From Thalassotalea euphylliae (GTDB lineage: Bacteria > Pseudomonadota > Gammaproteobacteria > Enterobacterales > Alteromonadaceae): a stretch of DNA of 64,000 nt. Below are positions 26,918 through 35,725 of this stretch, piece by piece. The stretch is from positions 1,364,001 through 1,428,000 of the forward strand of contig NZ_QUOU01000001.1 in NCBI RefSeq assembly GCF_003390335.1, given 5' to 3'. Position 1 is the stretch's first letter, and each line of letters begins with the position of its first letter. The notes under the pieces were generated by a model, which made no database searches, was not told where the DNA came from, and saw only the letters and a program-made list of their open reading frames with translations. Both the position numbers and the translations under genes were made by a program.

Positions 26918-27802
26918 ATGGTTAAATCAAAAATTGAAGATTTAACGGCGTTTATTGCCGTGGTTGATACTGGCGGTTTTTCTAGTGCGGCAGAGGCACT
27001 TGAGCTGCAAGTGGCCAAAATCTCACGCAATGTTAGCCGTTTGGAGCAAAGCTTAAATACAACTTTGCTTAATCGCACCACGCGACGAGTGGAATTAACC
27101 GAAGAAGGGCGGTTGTTTTTAGGCGAAGCGAAACAGGCGCTAGCAACGCTCGCTAACGCAGAAGAAAAGCTCCTCTTTGCTGATGCCAAGCCATCAGGGC
27201 GACTGAGAGTTGATGCCGCAAGCCCATTTGTTTTGCATCAACTTGTGCCGTTAATGGCAGAGTTTAATGCGGCGTATCCAGACATATCGGTCGAACTGAT
27301 TTCCAATGAAAGCATTATTGACTTGCTTGAGCGCCGCACCGATGTCGCTATTCGTATTGGTCAACTGAATGATTCAAACTTACATGCCAGTCGTTTAGGG
27401 ATTAGCCCGTTAAAAATAGTGGCAACGCCTGAATATCTTGCCAAACAAGGTAAGCCTCAGAGCATTGCGGCGTTAGCAGAACATCAAATCGTGGGCTTTG
27501 CTGACCTGCCTAAGTTTAATGATTGGGCGCTTGTTGAACCGTGCCAAACAAAGCCCTCTATCTTGGCAAGCAGCGGCGAGTCGGTCAGGCAACTTGTACT
27601 GCATCATCATGGCTTGGCGCTGCTGTCGAATTTTATGATCTACCGCGATTTAGCCGCAGGCCGCTTAGTCGAATTGCTGCCGGGCGCGGTGCTTTCTCCC
27701 AACCCTTGGGAGCAAATTCAGGCGGTTTACTATAAGCAAACCGCGTTGTCAGAGCGCATCAGGGTATTTATCGACTTTTTAAAAGCAAATATTCGCCTGT
27801 AA
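26918..27802 (+). CDS. LysR-family transcriptional regulator
   Basis: 294 residues: helix-turn-helix (AFIAVVDTGGFSSAAEALEL, NVSRLEQSLNTTLLNRTTRR) and a C-terminal substrate-binding domain of the group that regulates reductases and pumps. No obvious divergent partner; the YefM/YoeB pair lies upstream on the same strand and a convergent dodecin gene follows. Target unknown. Confidence 0.9.
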   Translation: MVKSKIEDLTAFIAVVDTGGFSSAAEALELQVAKISRNVSRLEQSLNTTLLNRTTRRVELTEEGRLFLGEAKQALATLANAEEKLLFADAKPSGRLRVDAASPFVLHQLVPLMAEFNAAYPDISVELISNESIIDLLERRTDVAIRIGQLNDSNLHASRLGISPLKIVATPEYLAKQGKPQSIAALAEHQIVGFADLPKFNDWALVEPCQTKPSILASSGESVRQLVLHHHGLALLSNFMIYRDLAAGRLVELLPGAVLSPNPWEQIQAVYYKQTALSERIRVFIDFLKANIRL

Positions 27803-27873
27803 ATAGTTACTGGTCAAAAGCTCTATTTCAACAATCACTGTTCACTAATCAATAACGCGCATGCTATTACGTG

Positions 27874-28080
27874 TTAATCCAGCGTAAATCCAACCTTGAT
27901 AGTTACTTGCCAATGAGCGACTTTTCCCTCGTCAATATGCCCGCGAGTGTCGATGACTTCAAACCACCTAAGATTGTGTAAAGACTCGCTCGCTTTTGCG
28001 ATAGCATTGCTGACCGCTTGCTCAATACCATCTGGCGAAGAACCTGTTAATTCGAGTAATTTGTATGTGTGATTAGACAT
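27874..28080 (-). CDS. Dodecin family protein
   Basis: 68 residues from the ATG at 28080 (AGGAG upstream). Matches dodecin: YKLLELTGSS, GIEQAVSNAIAKA, the Trp-containing LRWFEVIDTRGHI and the final WQVTIKVGFTLD. Dodecins form hollow 12-mers that bind flavins or CoA; the tryptophan stacks on the flavin. Probably buffers free flavin. Confidence 0.92.
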   Translation of the reverse strand: MSNHTYKLLELTGSSPDGIEQAVSNAIAKASESLHNLRWFEVIDTRGHIDEGKVAHWQVTIKVGFTLD

Positions 28081-28238
28081 ATGATCTCCTGTTAAAGACA
28101 TAAGCGACATACCATTTGGGTATGCACTGACTATAGATCAAATATTCTGCTCATCACGGTAAATTGGGTGGATACGAGTAATTTACGACAAGGCTTGTTT
28201 AAGCAAACTGACTTCGCTGACGTAGCTGAGTAGGCGCC

Positions 28239-28595
28239 TTATATGTCGTTGTGTTCAGACCAGCTTCTTAACTGCTCTAAAATTGATAATGCCGAGCGGC
28301 CAAATTCAGTCAATTCATAGCTTACTGCGACAGGGCGATCGCTGATCACTGTTCGCAGCACCATACCATTGGCTTCAAGCTCTTTGAGTCGTTGGTCGAT
28401 CATTTTCTTGCTTGCGCCGCCAAGTAAGCGGGTTAAATCGTTAAAACGCACTGGCTCATCTTTTAAGTGATAAATAATCGAACCTGTCCACTTTCCACCA
28501 ATTAACCGCATGCCTTTTTCAATGGCACATGGCTCTAAGCAGGCATTTAAAACTTTTTTACGACCTTTATCGTCTGTTTCTACAACACTTTTCAT
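28239..28595 (-). CDS. HxlR-family winged-helix regulator, possibly thiol-sensing
   Basis: 118 residues with the HxlR signature CAIEKGMRLIGGKWTGSIIY, then LLGGASKKMIDQRLKELEANG. Two cysteines, Cys19 and Cys23, sit before helix 1; several HxlR proteins (YodB, HypR) sense quinones or disulfide stress through a cysteine in this region. It is divergent from mdaB and the peroxiredoxin-like gene, which are the expected type of targets. A repeated motif lies in the shared upstream region. Confidence 0.9.
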   Translation of the reverse strand: MKSVVETDDKGRKKVLNACLEPCAIEKGMRLIGGKWTGSIIYHLKDEPVRFNDLTRLLGGASKKMIDQRLKELEANGMVLRTVISDRPVAVSYELTEFGRSALSILEQLRSWSEHNDI

Positions 28596-28615
28596 AAAAT
28601 TCTCTAGATATTAAC

Positions 28616-28664
28616 TAGGTTACTAAAAGTATACTAATTGAATAAAGTTTATAGGTTACTAAAA
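28616..28664. promoter_or_regulatory. Direct repeat upstream of HxlR and mdaB
   Basis: TAGGTTACTAAAA occurs at 28616 and again at 28652, 36 bases apart. The first copy continues into a small dyad (TACT-AAA-AGTA). Probably the HxlR operator region. Confidence 0.5.
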
Positions 28665-28778
28665 TAAACCACAAGTTTGAGTCAGCGATGATGCTGTATT
28701 TTATTTTTCATCTGTAGCCTAGCTTTTAGCATATTTACATCTCAAGTGATCGCTAGCGCATATTAACGAGATTTTCTT

Positions 28779-29360
28779 ATGAGCAATGTATTAATTATTA
28801 ACGCCCACCACTATTATCCTTTTTCTGAAGGCAAGCTAAATGCCGCCTTGGTTGATAAAGCTGCCACACAACTGGCCGAAAAAGGCCACGAAATTCGTGT
28901 GATTAGCATTGGCGAAGCCTTCGATATTGAACAAGAATTGGCACATCATCAGTGGGCAGATATTGTTTTATTGCAAGCGCCGGTGAACTGGATGGGCGTA
29001 CCTTGGTCATTTAAAAAATATATGGATGAAGTGTATACCGCGGGCATGGGCGGCGCCTTATGCAATGGCGATGGTCGCACTGAAGATGCGCCGAAAAGTA
29101 ACTATGGAACAGGCGGTACATTAGCGGGCACGAAATATATGCTGTCATTGACGTTTAACGCACCAGCAGAATCTTTTAATGACCAGCTAGACTTTTTTGA
29201 AGGCAAGAGCGTTGACGATTTGTTCTTCCCTATGCATATGAACTTTAAGTTCTTCGGAATGACGGCGATGGACACCTTTGTGTGTTTTGATGTCATGAAA
29301 AATGCGGATATCGAGAACGAGTTTAAACGTTTTGAAGCGCATATTAACCAACACTTTTAA
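28779..29360 (+). CDS. mdaB: NAD(P)H:quinone oxidoreductase, MdaB-like flavodoxin fold
   Basis: 193 residues, same length as E. coli MdaB. Recognisable segments: VLIINAHHYYPFSEGKLN at the start, LLQAPVNWMGVPWSFKKYMD and YGTGGTLAGTKYMLSLTFNAP. FAD-dependent two-electron quinone reduction protects against redox cycling. Divergent from the HxlR gene and followed after 12 bases by a peroxiredoxin-like gene, so likely one quinone/thiol stress operon. Confidence 0.92.
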   Translation: MSNVLIINAHHYYPFSEGKLNAALVDKAATQLAEKGHEIRVISIGEAFDIEQELAHHQWADIVLLQAPVNWMGVPWSFKKYMDEVYTAGMGGALCNGDGRTEDAPKSNYGTGGTLAGTKYMLSLTFNAPAESFNDQLDFFEGKSVDDLFFPMHMNFKFFGMTAMDTFVCFDVMKNADIENEFKRFEAHINQHF

Positions 29361-29372
29361 GCGAGAAAAGAT

Positions 29373-29939
29373 ATGACGAATACGACCAATAAACTGCATC
29401 CGGGTAGTGAGTTTCCTGAAATATCTGTCACGATGCGCTCAGGCGAGCAACAAATATTGGGTAAGGCTGTTAATGCATCTATTGCTGCCAATGCAAATAA
29501 ACCAAATGGCTGGCAATTGGTGTTAGTGTATCGCGGTAAACACTGCCCATTATGTACCAAGTACCTAAATGCGTTGGAGCAGTACCTAGCGCCGTTAGCA
29601 GAAATTGACGTTGAAGTTTTGGCGGTTTCTGGCGACTCGAAAGCACAGCTAGAAGCGCATATGGAGCAATTAGACATTAGCTTCCCAATTGCCTACGGCT
29701 TAACTGTCGAACAAATGCAGCAGCTAGGTGTGTATATTTCAGATCCGCGCTCGCCAGAAGAAACTGACCATCCGTTTGCTGAGCCGGGCTTATTTGTCGT
29801 CAATGGCGAGGGTAAGTTACATGTCGTGGATATTTCGAATAATCCCTTTGTGCGCCCTGAGCTTGGCACGTTAGTGAATGGTTTAGCTTGGATTAAAAAC
29901 CCAGACAATGATTACCCCATTCGTGGTATGCACCGTTAG
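29373..29939 (+). CDS. Peroxiredoxin-like (AhpC/TSA) protein
   Basis: 188 residues with a thioredoxin fold: VLVYRGKHCPLCTKYLNALE holds Cys58 and Cys61 in a CPLC motif where peroxiredoxins have the TxxC site. VLAVSGDSK and the conserved Arg in ISDPRSPEE follow. It could be a thiol peroxidase or disulfide reductase. Second gene of the mdaB unit, ended by a strong terminator. Confidence 0.87.
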   Translation: MTNTTNKLHPGSEFPEISVTMRSGEQQILGKAVNASIAANANKPNGWQLVLVYRGKHCPLCTKYLNALEQYLAPLAEIDVEVLAVSGDSKAQLEAHMEQLDISFPIAYGLTVEQMQQLGVYISDPRSPEETDHPFAEPGLFVVNGEGKLHVVDISNNPFVRPELGTLVNGLAWIKNPDNDYPIRGMHR

Positions 29940-30023
29940 AGGTGGGCATTTAAGAGGCTAATCTACTTAGATTCCTGTAGAGCTAACACACGCACTAACA
30001 CGCACTGATGCAAGTGAAAAAAA

Positions 30024-30064
30024 GAAGCCGCTTTCTGACTAGTAAATTAGAGAAGCGGCTTTTT
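30024..30064. terminator. Bidirectional terminator
   Basis: AAGCCGCTTTCT and AGAAGCGGCTTTTT form a GC-rich stem with a T-run, between the convergent mdaB unit and the aminopeptidase gene; A-run on the other side. Confidence 0.85.
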
Positions 30065-30101
30065 GATTATGAAGGTCAAAGGTAAAGTTAAAGGTGAAGG
30101 T

Positions 30102-31652
30102 TTATTGCAGGTTTTCTCGCACCAGTTGATCCATAAAACGCACGCCCCAGCCTTGAGAACCTTTGGGCGCAATGGCGATATCGGCGTCTAGCCAATCAAC
30201 GCCGGCAATATCTAAATGTACCCAAGGTAAGTCTTTATCAATAAAAGTGGCAACCACGGCAGCGCCAATACTGGCGCCGGGATTACCGGCACCTGAATTT
30301 TTAATATCGGCAATATCCGATTTTATCTGGTCAAAATGATTAGGGTGAAGGGGCAGTGGCCACACATTTTCGCCACTGGTGCTGCCAATTGCCATCATTT
30401 GTTCGGTCAGCGCCCAATCGCGAGTGACAAGGGCGGCGTATTCATCGCTTAGCGCCCTTACTGCTGAGCCAGTCAGCGTGGCGATGTTGACTAACATGCG
30501 CGGTTTGTATTCCTCTTGTGCGTAGCGCACCGCATCAGCCAAAATTAAGCGGCCTTCCGCATCCGTGGAAATAATCTCAATGGTCGTGCCTTGCATTGTG
30601 GTTAGCACATCACCTGGGCGAATGGCATCACCTGATGGCATATTTTCTGCCAATGGCATCACGCCAACAAGGTTCACTTTTTCACCGCGCTTGGCCGTGG
30701 CGAGCATAGTGCCTGCAACAGCGGCAGCCCCCGCCATATCAGACTTCATTGCCCACATACCTTTGTTTTGTTTAAGGCTAATACCACCTGTATCAAACGT
30801 AATACCTTTACCGACTAGGGCGATTGGCGCTTGTTTGTTGGCACCTTTATAGCTAATAACCAGTAGCCGAGGGTCGTGCACTGAGCCTTGACCCACCCCT
30901 AAAAGCGCGCCCATATTGCGTTTTTTCATATCACGCACTTTCAATACGTCGATATCAACATTTTTCACCCCTTTAAAGGCTCGCTTCACTTGGTTAACAA
31001 AACTTTCGGGGTACATGGTTTTACCCGGCTCAGAGGCCAAATCACGGGTAAGGTAAATACCTTCAACCATATGTTTTAAGTCGTTATTAAACTTGGCATT
31101 AGCCGCCTCAATATTGCTTGATTGAATAACAAGATCACTTGGCTGGGTTTTAGACGATGGCTTTTTGTATTTATCAAAATGGTAGTCACGCAGGCTCGCT
31201 CCCATGGCTATCCAAGCTTCTGGCGTTGCGACTTGGGTATTGAGGGCATCTGTGACTATGGTCGCTTGCGCTTGCAGGTTGGCGGGAATACTCGCCATCG
31301 CATAACCGCCAAGCTCTTGCAGTTGCGCTTGTGTCAACGGCTTTTCGCCTTGACCAACGACAGATATTTGCGCAAATGGCGCTATGCCGTAAAATATTTG
31401 TGTACTGCCAAATTTGCTCGAAGCATCACTATTGGCGATAGCGGCCAGTAGCTGGCCTTGCGACGTTTGATTAATTTGCGCGGCAACTCCCGTCAGCGTT
31501 TCGGTGTTATCAATAAACAACACAAGGCGTTTATGCTGACTTAGATCCAAGGTTGAAAATTCAACCCCAGTTTGAGAAAGGGTTTGGGCAAATACTTGTG
31601 AGCTTGCCAGCCAAGCTAGCAAAATCAGCCATAATTTTATTACTCTGTTCAT
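30102..31652 (-). CDS. Secreted M17 leucyl aminopeptidase
   Basis: 516 residues with a signal peptide (cleavage near VFA-QT, residue 22), unlike cytosolic PepA. The two-metal active site is intact: GKGITFDTGGISLK, the MKSDMAGAAAV segment and STDAEGRLILADA (family signature NTDAEGRL with Ser for Asn). It removes N-terminal residues from peptides; the export signal suggests periplasmic or extracellular peptide use. Confidence 0.92.
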   Translation of the reverse strand: MNRVIKLWLILLAWLASSQVFAQTLSQTGVEFSTLDLSQHKRLVLFIDNTETLTGVAAQINQTSQGQLLAAIANSDASSKFGSTQIFYGIAPFAQISVVGQGEKPLTQAQLQELGGYAMASIPANLQAQATIVTDALNTQVATPEAWIAMGASLRDYHFDKYKKPSSKTQPSDLVIQSSNIEAANAKFNNDLKHMVEGIYLTRDLASEPGKTMYPESFVNQVKRAFKGVKNVDIDVLKVRDMKKRNMGALLGVGQGSVHDPRLLVISYKGANKQAPIALVGKGITFDTGGISLKQNKGMWAMKSDMAGAAAVAGTMLATAKRGEKVNLVGVMPLAENMPSGDAIRPGDVLTTMQGTTIEIISTDAEGRLILADAVRYAQEEYKPRMLVNIATLTGSAVRALSDEYAALVTRDWALTEQMMAIGSTSGENVWPLPLHPNHFDQIKSDIADIKNSGAGNPGASIGAAVVATFIDKDLPWVHLDIAGVDWLDADIAIAPKGSQGWGVRFMDQLVRENLQ

Positions 31653-31840
31653 CTTGTTTCGCTCTGTTTTCGTAGGTTTAAGTGTTGTAAGTTGTTAGCT
31701 TTTACTTGTTGGGCGCTACGCATTTATTGGAAGATAAGATCATCCTCCAAAGTTGACTGTCGACTTGTCGCTGCTTGCTGGTGACGGCACAGTCTATGAA
31801 ATCAATAAAAAGAAGCCCTAAAAATTTAAAAGAGAGTGTT

Positions 31841-32347
31841 ATGAAGGATAGTGCATTATTGAAGTATTTTGCTTATGGCTCGAATATGTCTGTGCCTCGG
31901 TTACAACAACGAGTGCCGAGCGCACGGTTTATTGGTACTTATTATTTGCCCAAACACGCGCTTAAATTTCACAAAAAAGGCGTAGACGGCTCTGCCAAAT
32001 GCGATGCGTATTTGACCAATAGCGAAGACGATGTGGTTTATGGTGTGCTGTTTGAGTATTGCCCCAGTGAGAAGCACTTTCTTGATGCGGCCGAAGGGCT
32101 GGGCGTGTTTTATTTTGAGAAAGACGTGACCATTTATGATGAAAATCACCAAGCAGAGCAAGCTAGCCTGTACTATGCCAGTGATAGTACCCCGAATATC
32201 CAGCCATTTACTTGGTACAAGCACCACGTCTTTTACGGTGCTAGCGAAGCGAAATTACCCGCTGATTACTTAGCTAAAATCGACCAAATTGAGGCTGTTG
32301 ACGATACCAATGCTGAGCGGCGAGTAAAAGAGATGGCAATTTACTGA
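31841..32347 (+). CDS. Gamma-glutamylcyclotransferase-like protein
   Basis: 168 residues from the ATG at 31841 (AGAGAG upstream); the frame is open to 31775 but the extra part is unlike the family. YFAYGSNMS is the substrate-binding YGSN loop, and AAEGLG carries the probable catalytic glutamate. GGCT-fold proteins cyclise gamma-glutamyl groups, for example in glutathione turnover; the exact substrate is open. Confidence 0.88.
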   Translation: MKDSALLKYFAYGSNMSVPRLQQRVPSARFIGTYYLPKHALKFHKKGVDGSAKCDAYLTNSEDDVVYGVLFEYCPSEKHFLDAAEGLGVFYFEKDVTIYDENHQAEQASLYYASDSTPNIQPFTWYKHHVFYGASEAKLPADYLAKIDQIEAVDDTNAERRVKEMAIY

Positions 32348-32417
32348 TGCCATCTCAGTGCCTTACTTTAAAGCGTTATTTTAAGGTAATACTTTAAACC
32401 AATATTTAAATAAATGG

Positions 32418-33395
32418 TTAAAGGCTGACCACCACGCGGCCACGCACTTTTCCTGCGATTAAGTCATTAGCAGTATCAATGGCTTGCGCTAAGGTGATAT
32501 CGGTTGAAATAGCGTCTAAATCTGTTGGCTCGATAATCTCGGCCAAGCGCTGCCAAGCTTCGACGCGATCCGCTAGTGGTCTCATCACACTATCAATGCC
32601 AGCTAATACCACGCCGCGTAAAATAAACGGGGCAACCGAGGCTGGAAAATCCATGCCTTGTGCTAAACCACAGGCAGTAACGACACCACCATATTGCATA
32701 CTGGCACAAACATTCGCCAAGGTATGACTGCCTGCCGCATCAACGGCTCCTGCCCAACGCTCTCTCGCCAGAGGCTTGCCCGGCTCAGATAGGGTATTGC
32801 GATCAATCACTTCTGCTGCGCCTAGCTGTTTTAAGTAATCGGCTTGGTCTAATCGACCTGTTGAGGCAACAACGGTATAACCAAGCTTAGCTAAAATCGC
32901 GATGGCAAAGCTGCCAACACCACCGTTCGCGCCGGTGACTAAAATCTCACCTTTATCGGGGGTAACGCCATTTTTCTCCAAGGCAATCACACACAACATG
33001 GCTGTATAGCCAGCAGTACCAATCGCCATGGCTTGTCGCGGTGAGAAAGCTTGAGGCAGTGGGATCAGCCAATCACTGTTGATGCGCGCTTTTTCCGCCA
33101 GACCACCACAATGCTTTTCACCCACACCAAAACCGTTCAGCAAGACTTTATCGCCAACCTTAAATTTGTCACTATCGCTTGCGGTTACCGTACCCGCTAA
33201 ATCGATGCCGGGGATCATCGGAAAGCTGCGCACCACTGGCGCTTTACCTGTGATGGCGAGCGCGTCTTTGTAGTTAAGCGTACTATGAGAAACATCAATA
33301 GTGACATCACCCTCAGGCAAGATACTGTCGTCAACTTCCTTAACTTGAGCCTGATAACCCTGTTCGTCTTTATTAATAACAATACTGTTAAACAT
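32418..33395 (-). CDS. acuI: Acryloyl-CoA reductase, AcuI/YhdH family
   Basis: 325 residues from the ATG at 33395 (GAGGAG upstream). MDR-fold NADPH enzyme; STLNYKDALAITGKAPVVRS, FPMIPGIDLAGTV and TGANGGVGSFAIAILAKLGY are characteristic. It converts acryloyl-CoA to propionyl-CoA and removes toxic acrylate, relevant to DMSP use by marine bacteria; no dddA/acuN-type genes are adjacent. A TAGAC-N5-GTCTA operator sits 15 bases upstream and the TetR gene next to it has the same operator. Confidence 0.9.
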   Translation of the reverse strand: MFNSIVINKDEQGYQAQVKEVDDSILPEGDVTIDVSHSTLNYKDALAITGKAPVVRSFPMIPGIDLAGTVTASDSDKFKVGDKVLLNGFGVGEKHCGGLAEKARINSDWLIPLPQAFSPRQAMAIGTAGYTAMLCVIALEKNGVTPDKGEILVTGANGGVGSFAIAILAKLGYTVVASTGRLDQADYLKQLGAAEVIDRNTLSEPGKPLARERWAGAVDAAGSHTLANVCASMQYGGVVTACGLAQGMDFPASVAPFILRGVVLAGIDSVMRPLADRVEAWQRLAEIIEPTDLDAISTDITLAQAIDTANDLIAGKVRGRVVVSL

Positions 33396-33409
33396 GCTTT
33401 CTCCTCTTT

Positions 33410-33424
33410 TAGACCGGTTGTCTA
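33410..33424. promoter_or_regulatory. TetR-type operator upstream of acuI
   Basis: TAGACCGGTTGTCTA, a dyad with arms TAGAC and GTCTA, close to the NemR box TAGACC-N4-GGTCTA. It differs from the copy at 34177 by one base. Confidence 0.75.
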
Positions 33425-33501
33425 TTAATGTTTGCAAAATGTGATGAAGCTATTCTGTGATAACGTCACCGAGTTAATCGTTTTTGCTTATTTGTATTTG
33501 T

Positions 33502-34140
33502 CTATATGCCTGATGAAACGCGTGCGATAAAAAAGGCTAAATAGTTATCGAGCGGTTTAGCGTTTTCTACTAACCTTGCGCGACTCACTGCACCTTCCCA
33601 GCCAACCCAGAAATCTTCGGCTAACTGCTCGCAATTATGATGCTGAGCGATTTCGCCTTGTGCTTGTGCGGCTGTTAAACACATTGCCAGCTTGCTTTGC
33701 CACTGACTGAAAATATCAATGAGTTGCTGGCGGTAACTGACGGGTAATAAATCCACTTCCTGGCCTAAATTACCCACTAAACAGCCGCGTTTAAATTGAT
33801 AACGCAGCATCCCTTGTTTGGCATCATCCACAAAATGGGCAATACGGGTTAACGGTGGGTGAGTTTCATCCAGTAAATAAAGATCGAGCTTGCGCGCAAA
33901 ATAGGTGGCATAACTATCCATTACCGCTTGTCCAAATGCTTCTTTACTGGCGAAGTAGTGATAGAAAGAGCCTTTGGGAACCCCCACTTTTTTTAAGATC
34001 TGATCGATACCAGAAGCGGCGAACCCAGTTTCAGTCAGCTGCTCTAAGCCACTGCGGATCAAAGCCGCTTTGGTGTCAGGATTATCGCGGGCAACTTTCG
34101 GTGGGCGCCCACGCCTTGGCTTTTGTGCAGTACTGGTCAT
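33502..34140 (-). CDS. TetR-family repressor, NemR/AcuR-like
   Basis: 212 residues. A basic tail (RRGRPPK) precedes the TetR helix-turn-helix (ALIRSGLEQLTETGFAASGI, KVGVPKGSFYHYFASKEAFG). The C-terminal domain has Cys at RGCLVGNLGQE and a second one at MCLTAAQ, as in electrophile-sensing NemR-like proteins. A NemR-like operator lies before its own start and before acuI, so it should repress both. Confidence 0.9.
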   Translation of the reverse strand: MTSTAQKPRRGRPPKVARDNPDTKAALIRSGLEQLTETGFAASGIDQILKKVGVPKGSFYHYFASKEAFGQAVMDSYATYFARKLDLYLLDETHPPLTRIAHFVDDAKQGMLRYQFKRGCLVGNLGQEVDLLPVSYRQQLIDIFSQWQSKLAMCLTAAQAQGEIAQHHNCEQLAEDFWVGWEGAVSRARLVENAKPLDNYLAFFIARVSSGI

Positions 34141-34176
34141 TTAGCTATTTACAATGTTGGTTACTTATTTTTATTT

Positions 34177-34191
34177 TAGACCGGTCGTCTA
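34177..34191. promoter_or_regulatory. TetR-type operator upstream of the tetR gene
   Basis: TAGACCGGTCGTCTA, 37 bases before the TetR start; matches the acuI operator at 14 of 15 positions. Confidence 0.75.
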
Positions 34192-34471
34192 ATTAATTGC
34201 AATGATGATTGGTAGTCAAATAAATTGACATATTAAGTTATGTAGAATATTTGTTCCGCTAAGTGCTAGTTTTCGTCATTTGTTACACGTTAGCTAGCAG
34301 TATGCTTGTGCGTAAAGCGGTCATCTGCTTCATTAGGGTTTAACGGCAGAATTGAGCGAGAAACGGATATTGACCTAGACATTGTTGAAAATTCTCAGTA
34401 AATCCCTAAGATAACACCACACTTCCCGCTAACATTATGAAATTGTTGAATAAAAACTAGTAATTATAAAT
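34192..34471. other. Intergenic DNA before the cassette region
   Basis: AT-rich non-coding stretch left of the palindromic repeat; no gene or clear motif seen. Confidence 0.5.
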
Positions 34472-34609
34472 GGATATTACTATGAAATCTCAGTAATATC
34501 CCAATAAAGGCAAATAGTAACTTTTATTTCTTTAGTAACAAATTGAATTAAAAGAGGTTTATGGTAGTTTAATTAGGTAGTCGTAGGCGGATATTACTGA
34601 GATGTCTAA
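34472..34609. repeat. Palindromic repeat element, copy B
   Basis: ATCTCAGTAATATCC at 34487-34501 is the exact reverse complement of GGATATTACTGAGAT at 34589-34603. GGATATTACT also occurs at 34472-34481, so the middle arm can pair with either the near or the far arm. The inner sequence shares blocks with copy A at 15571-15690. Ends 33 bases before the RidA-like gene. Confidence 0.65.
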
Positions 34610-34642
34610 GTAATTAACTGTGAGCAGTACAAGGTTGAATCG

Positions 34643-34990
34643 ATGATAGAGAGAAAAAGAGGAATTTACGAAGGGCGAAATAAGTCTTCCGCATATAGAG
34701 ATCTAGTATGGACGGTAGCTACATCATCAGATACGTCTTTGGATATAAAGGGGCAAACCCAATTGACCCTAGATACAATCCAAGAGAATCTACTTGAGCT
34801 TGGTAGCGACAAAACTAAAATCGTATCCGCCCAAGTTTATATTGCCGATATGAACTCTAAACAATTAATGGACTCAGTCTGGTGTGATTGGTTCGGTAAC
34901 AACCCTCAAAATTGGCCACAGCGAGCTTGCTTAGGTGTAGACCTTGAAGGTGATGTGCTAATTGAAATAACCGTCACAGCAGTACGCTAA
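34643..34990 (+). CDS. RidA-family (YjgF/YER057c/UK114) protein
   Basis: 115 residues, typical size. RidA proteins hydrolyse reactive enamine/imine intermediates; features seen are LDTIQENLLELGSDKTKIVSA, VYIADM and the WPQRACLGVDLEGDVLIEIT end with the conserved Arg. It is AT-richer than the chromosome around it and is followed by an attC-like site, so it is probably a gene cassette. Confidence 0.87.
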   Translation: MIERKRGIYEGRNKSSAYRDLVWTVATSSDTSLDIKGQTQLTLDTIQENLLELGSDKTKIVSAQVYIADMNSKQLMDSVWCDWFGNNPQNWPQRACLGVDLEGDVLIEITVTAVR

Positions 34991-34995
34991 AGTAC

Positions 34996-35093
34996 TGCTA
35001 GCAAGCAAGTTAACTGGGACTTAAAACTGCGGGATCTTTTCGCTTCGGTCAAGTTTAGCCCACAATTTTAAGCCTGTTATTAAGGCGTTATGC
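34996..35093 (+). other. Integron attC-like recombination site
   Basis: Imperfect palindrome after the RidA gene: a GCTAGCAAGCAAGTTAACTG left end, a CGCTTCGG central part, and a TTATTAAGGCGTTATGC right end. GTTATGC (35087-35093) is an R' box, and its exact complement GCATAAC (35720-35726) overlaps the stop codon of the next gene, as in cassettes. Overall it resembles marine attC sites. No integrase gene in the window. Confidence 0.6.
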
Positions 35094-35125
35094 GTTTAGT
35101 CAATTTAGAGTTCGGAGTTAAATAG

Positions 35126-35725
35126 ATGCAATTAACCGTTGGTACTGATTCAACATGGTCGTTAAGAGCTTGGATATGTAGTCAATTAGCCCAATTAAAC
35201 ATTGAAGTTAACGTAATTGATTTAACCAACGCAAATTATAAGTCTGAGATATTTAAGTATTCTAAGACAGGTCTAGTCCCTTCGTTAAATGAAGGAACTT
35301 TTGCTATACACGACTCTTTGGCAATAGCAGAGTATTTCAACGAATGTTCAGGTGGGGCACTCTATCCTCAATCAGCTTCTGAACGAGCTTTAGCTCGAAG
35401 CTTGTGTTCAGAGCTACACTCTGGATTTATAAATATTAGATCACAATGTCCATTTTCATTAGATCCAGTACCTCCACTGTCAGAGTTTAGTGACGGGATA
35501 AGAAATGAGTTAACTAGAATTGAATTTATCTTTGAATTAGCTCAATTACCATACATGTTTGACTCTGCGGGAGTCGTAGATGCATTTTATTGCATACTAG
35601 CTTTCAGGTTAAGAGCATACGGAATAAACCTTCAAGGTAAAGCTGGCTTATATCAAAATAGCCTTTTAAATTGGTCAAACTTGAAACAAGCAATTAATGT
35701 TGCTCAAAGCTGGAAGAACGCATAA
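35126..35725 (+). CDS. Glutathione S-transferase-like protein
   Basis: 199 residues with an N-terminal thioredoxin-like domain (DSTWSLRAWICSQLAQLNIE, then TGLVPSLNEGTFAIHDSLAI with the cis-Pro and Asp-Ser pair) and an all-helical C-terminal domain. Conjugates or reduces with glutathione. AT-rich; bounded by the R' box at 35087 and a matching GCATAAC at its own stop, so it looks like the second cassette. Its own attC is missing after the first box. Confidence 0.82.
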   Translation: MQLTVGTDSTWSLRAWICSQLAQLNIEVNVIDLTNANYKSEIFKYSKTGLVPSLNEGTFAIHDSLAIAEYFNECSGGALYPQSASERALARSLCSELHSGFINIRSQCPFSLDPVPPLSEFSDGIRNELTRIEFIFELAQLPYMFDSAGVVDAFYCILAFRLRAYGINLQGKAGLYQNSLLNWSNLKQAINVAQSWKNA

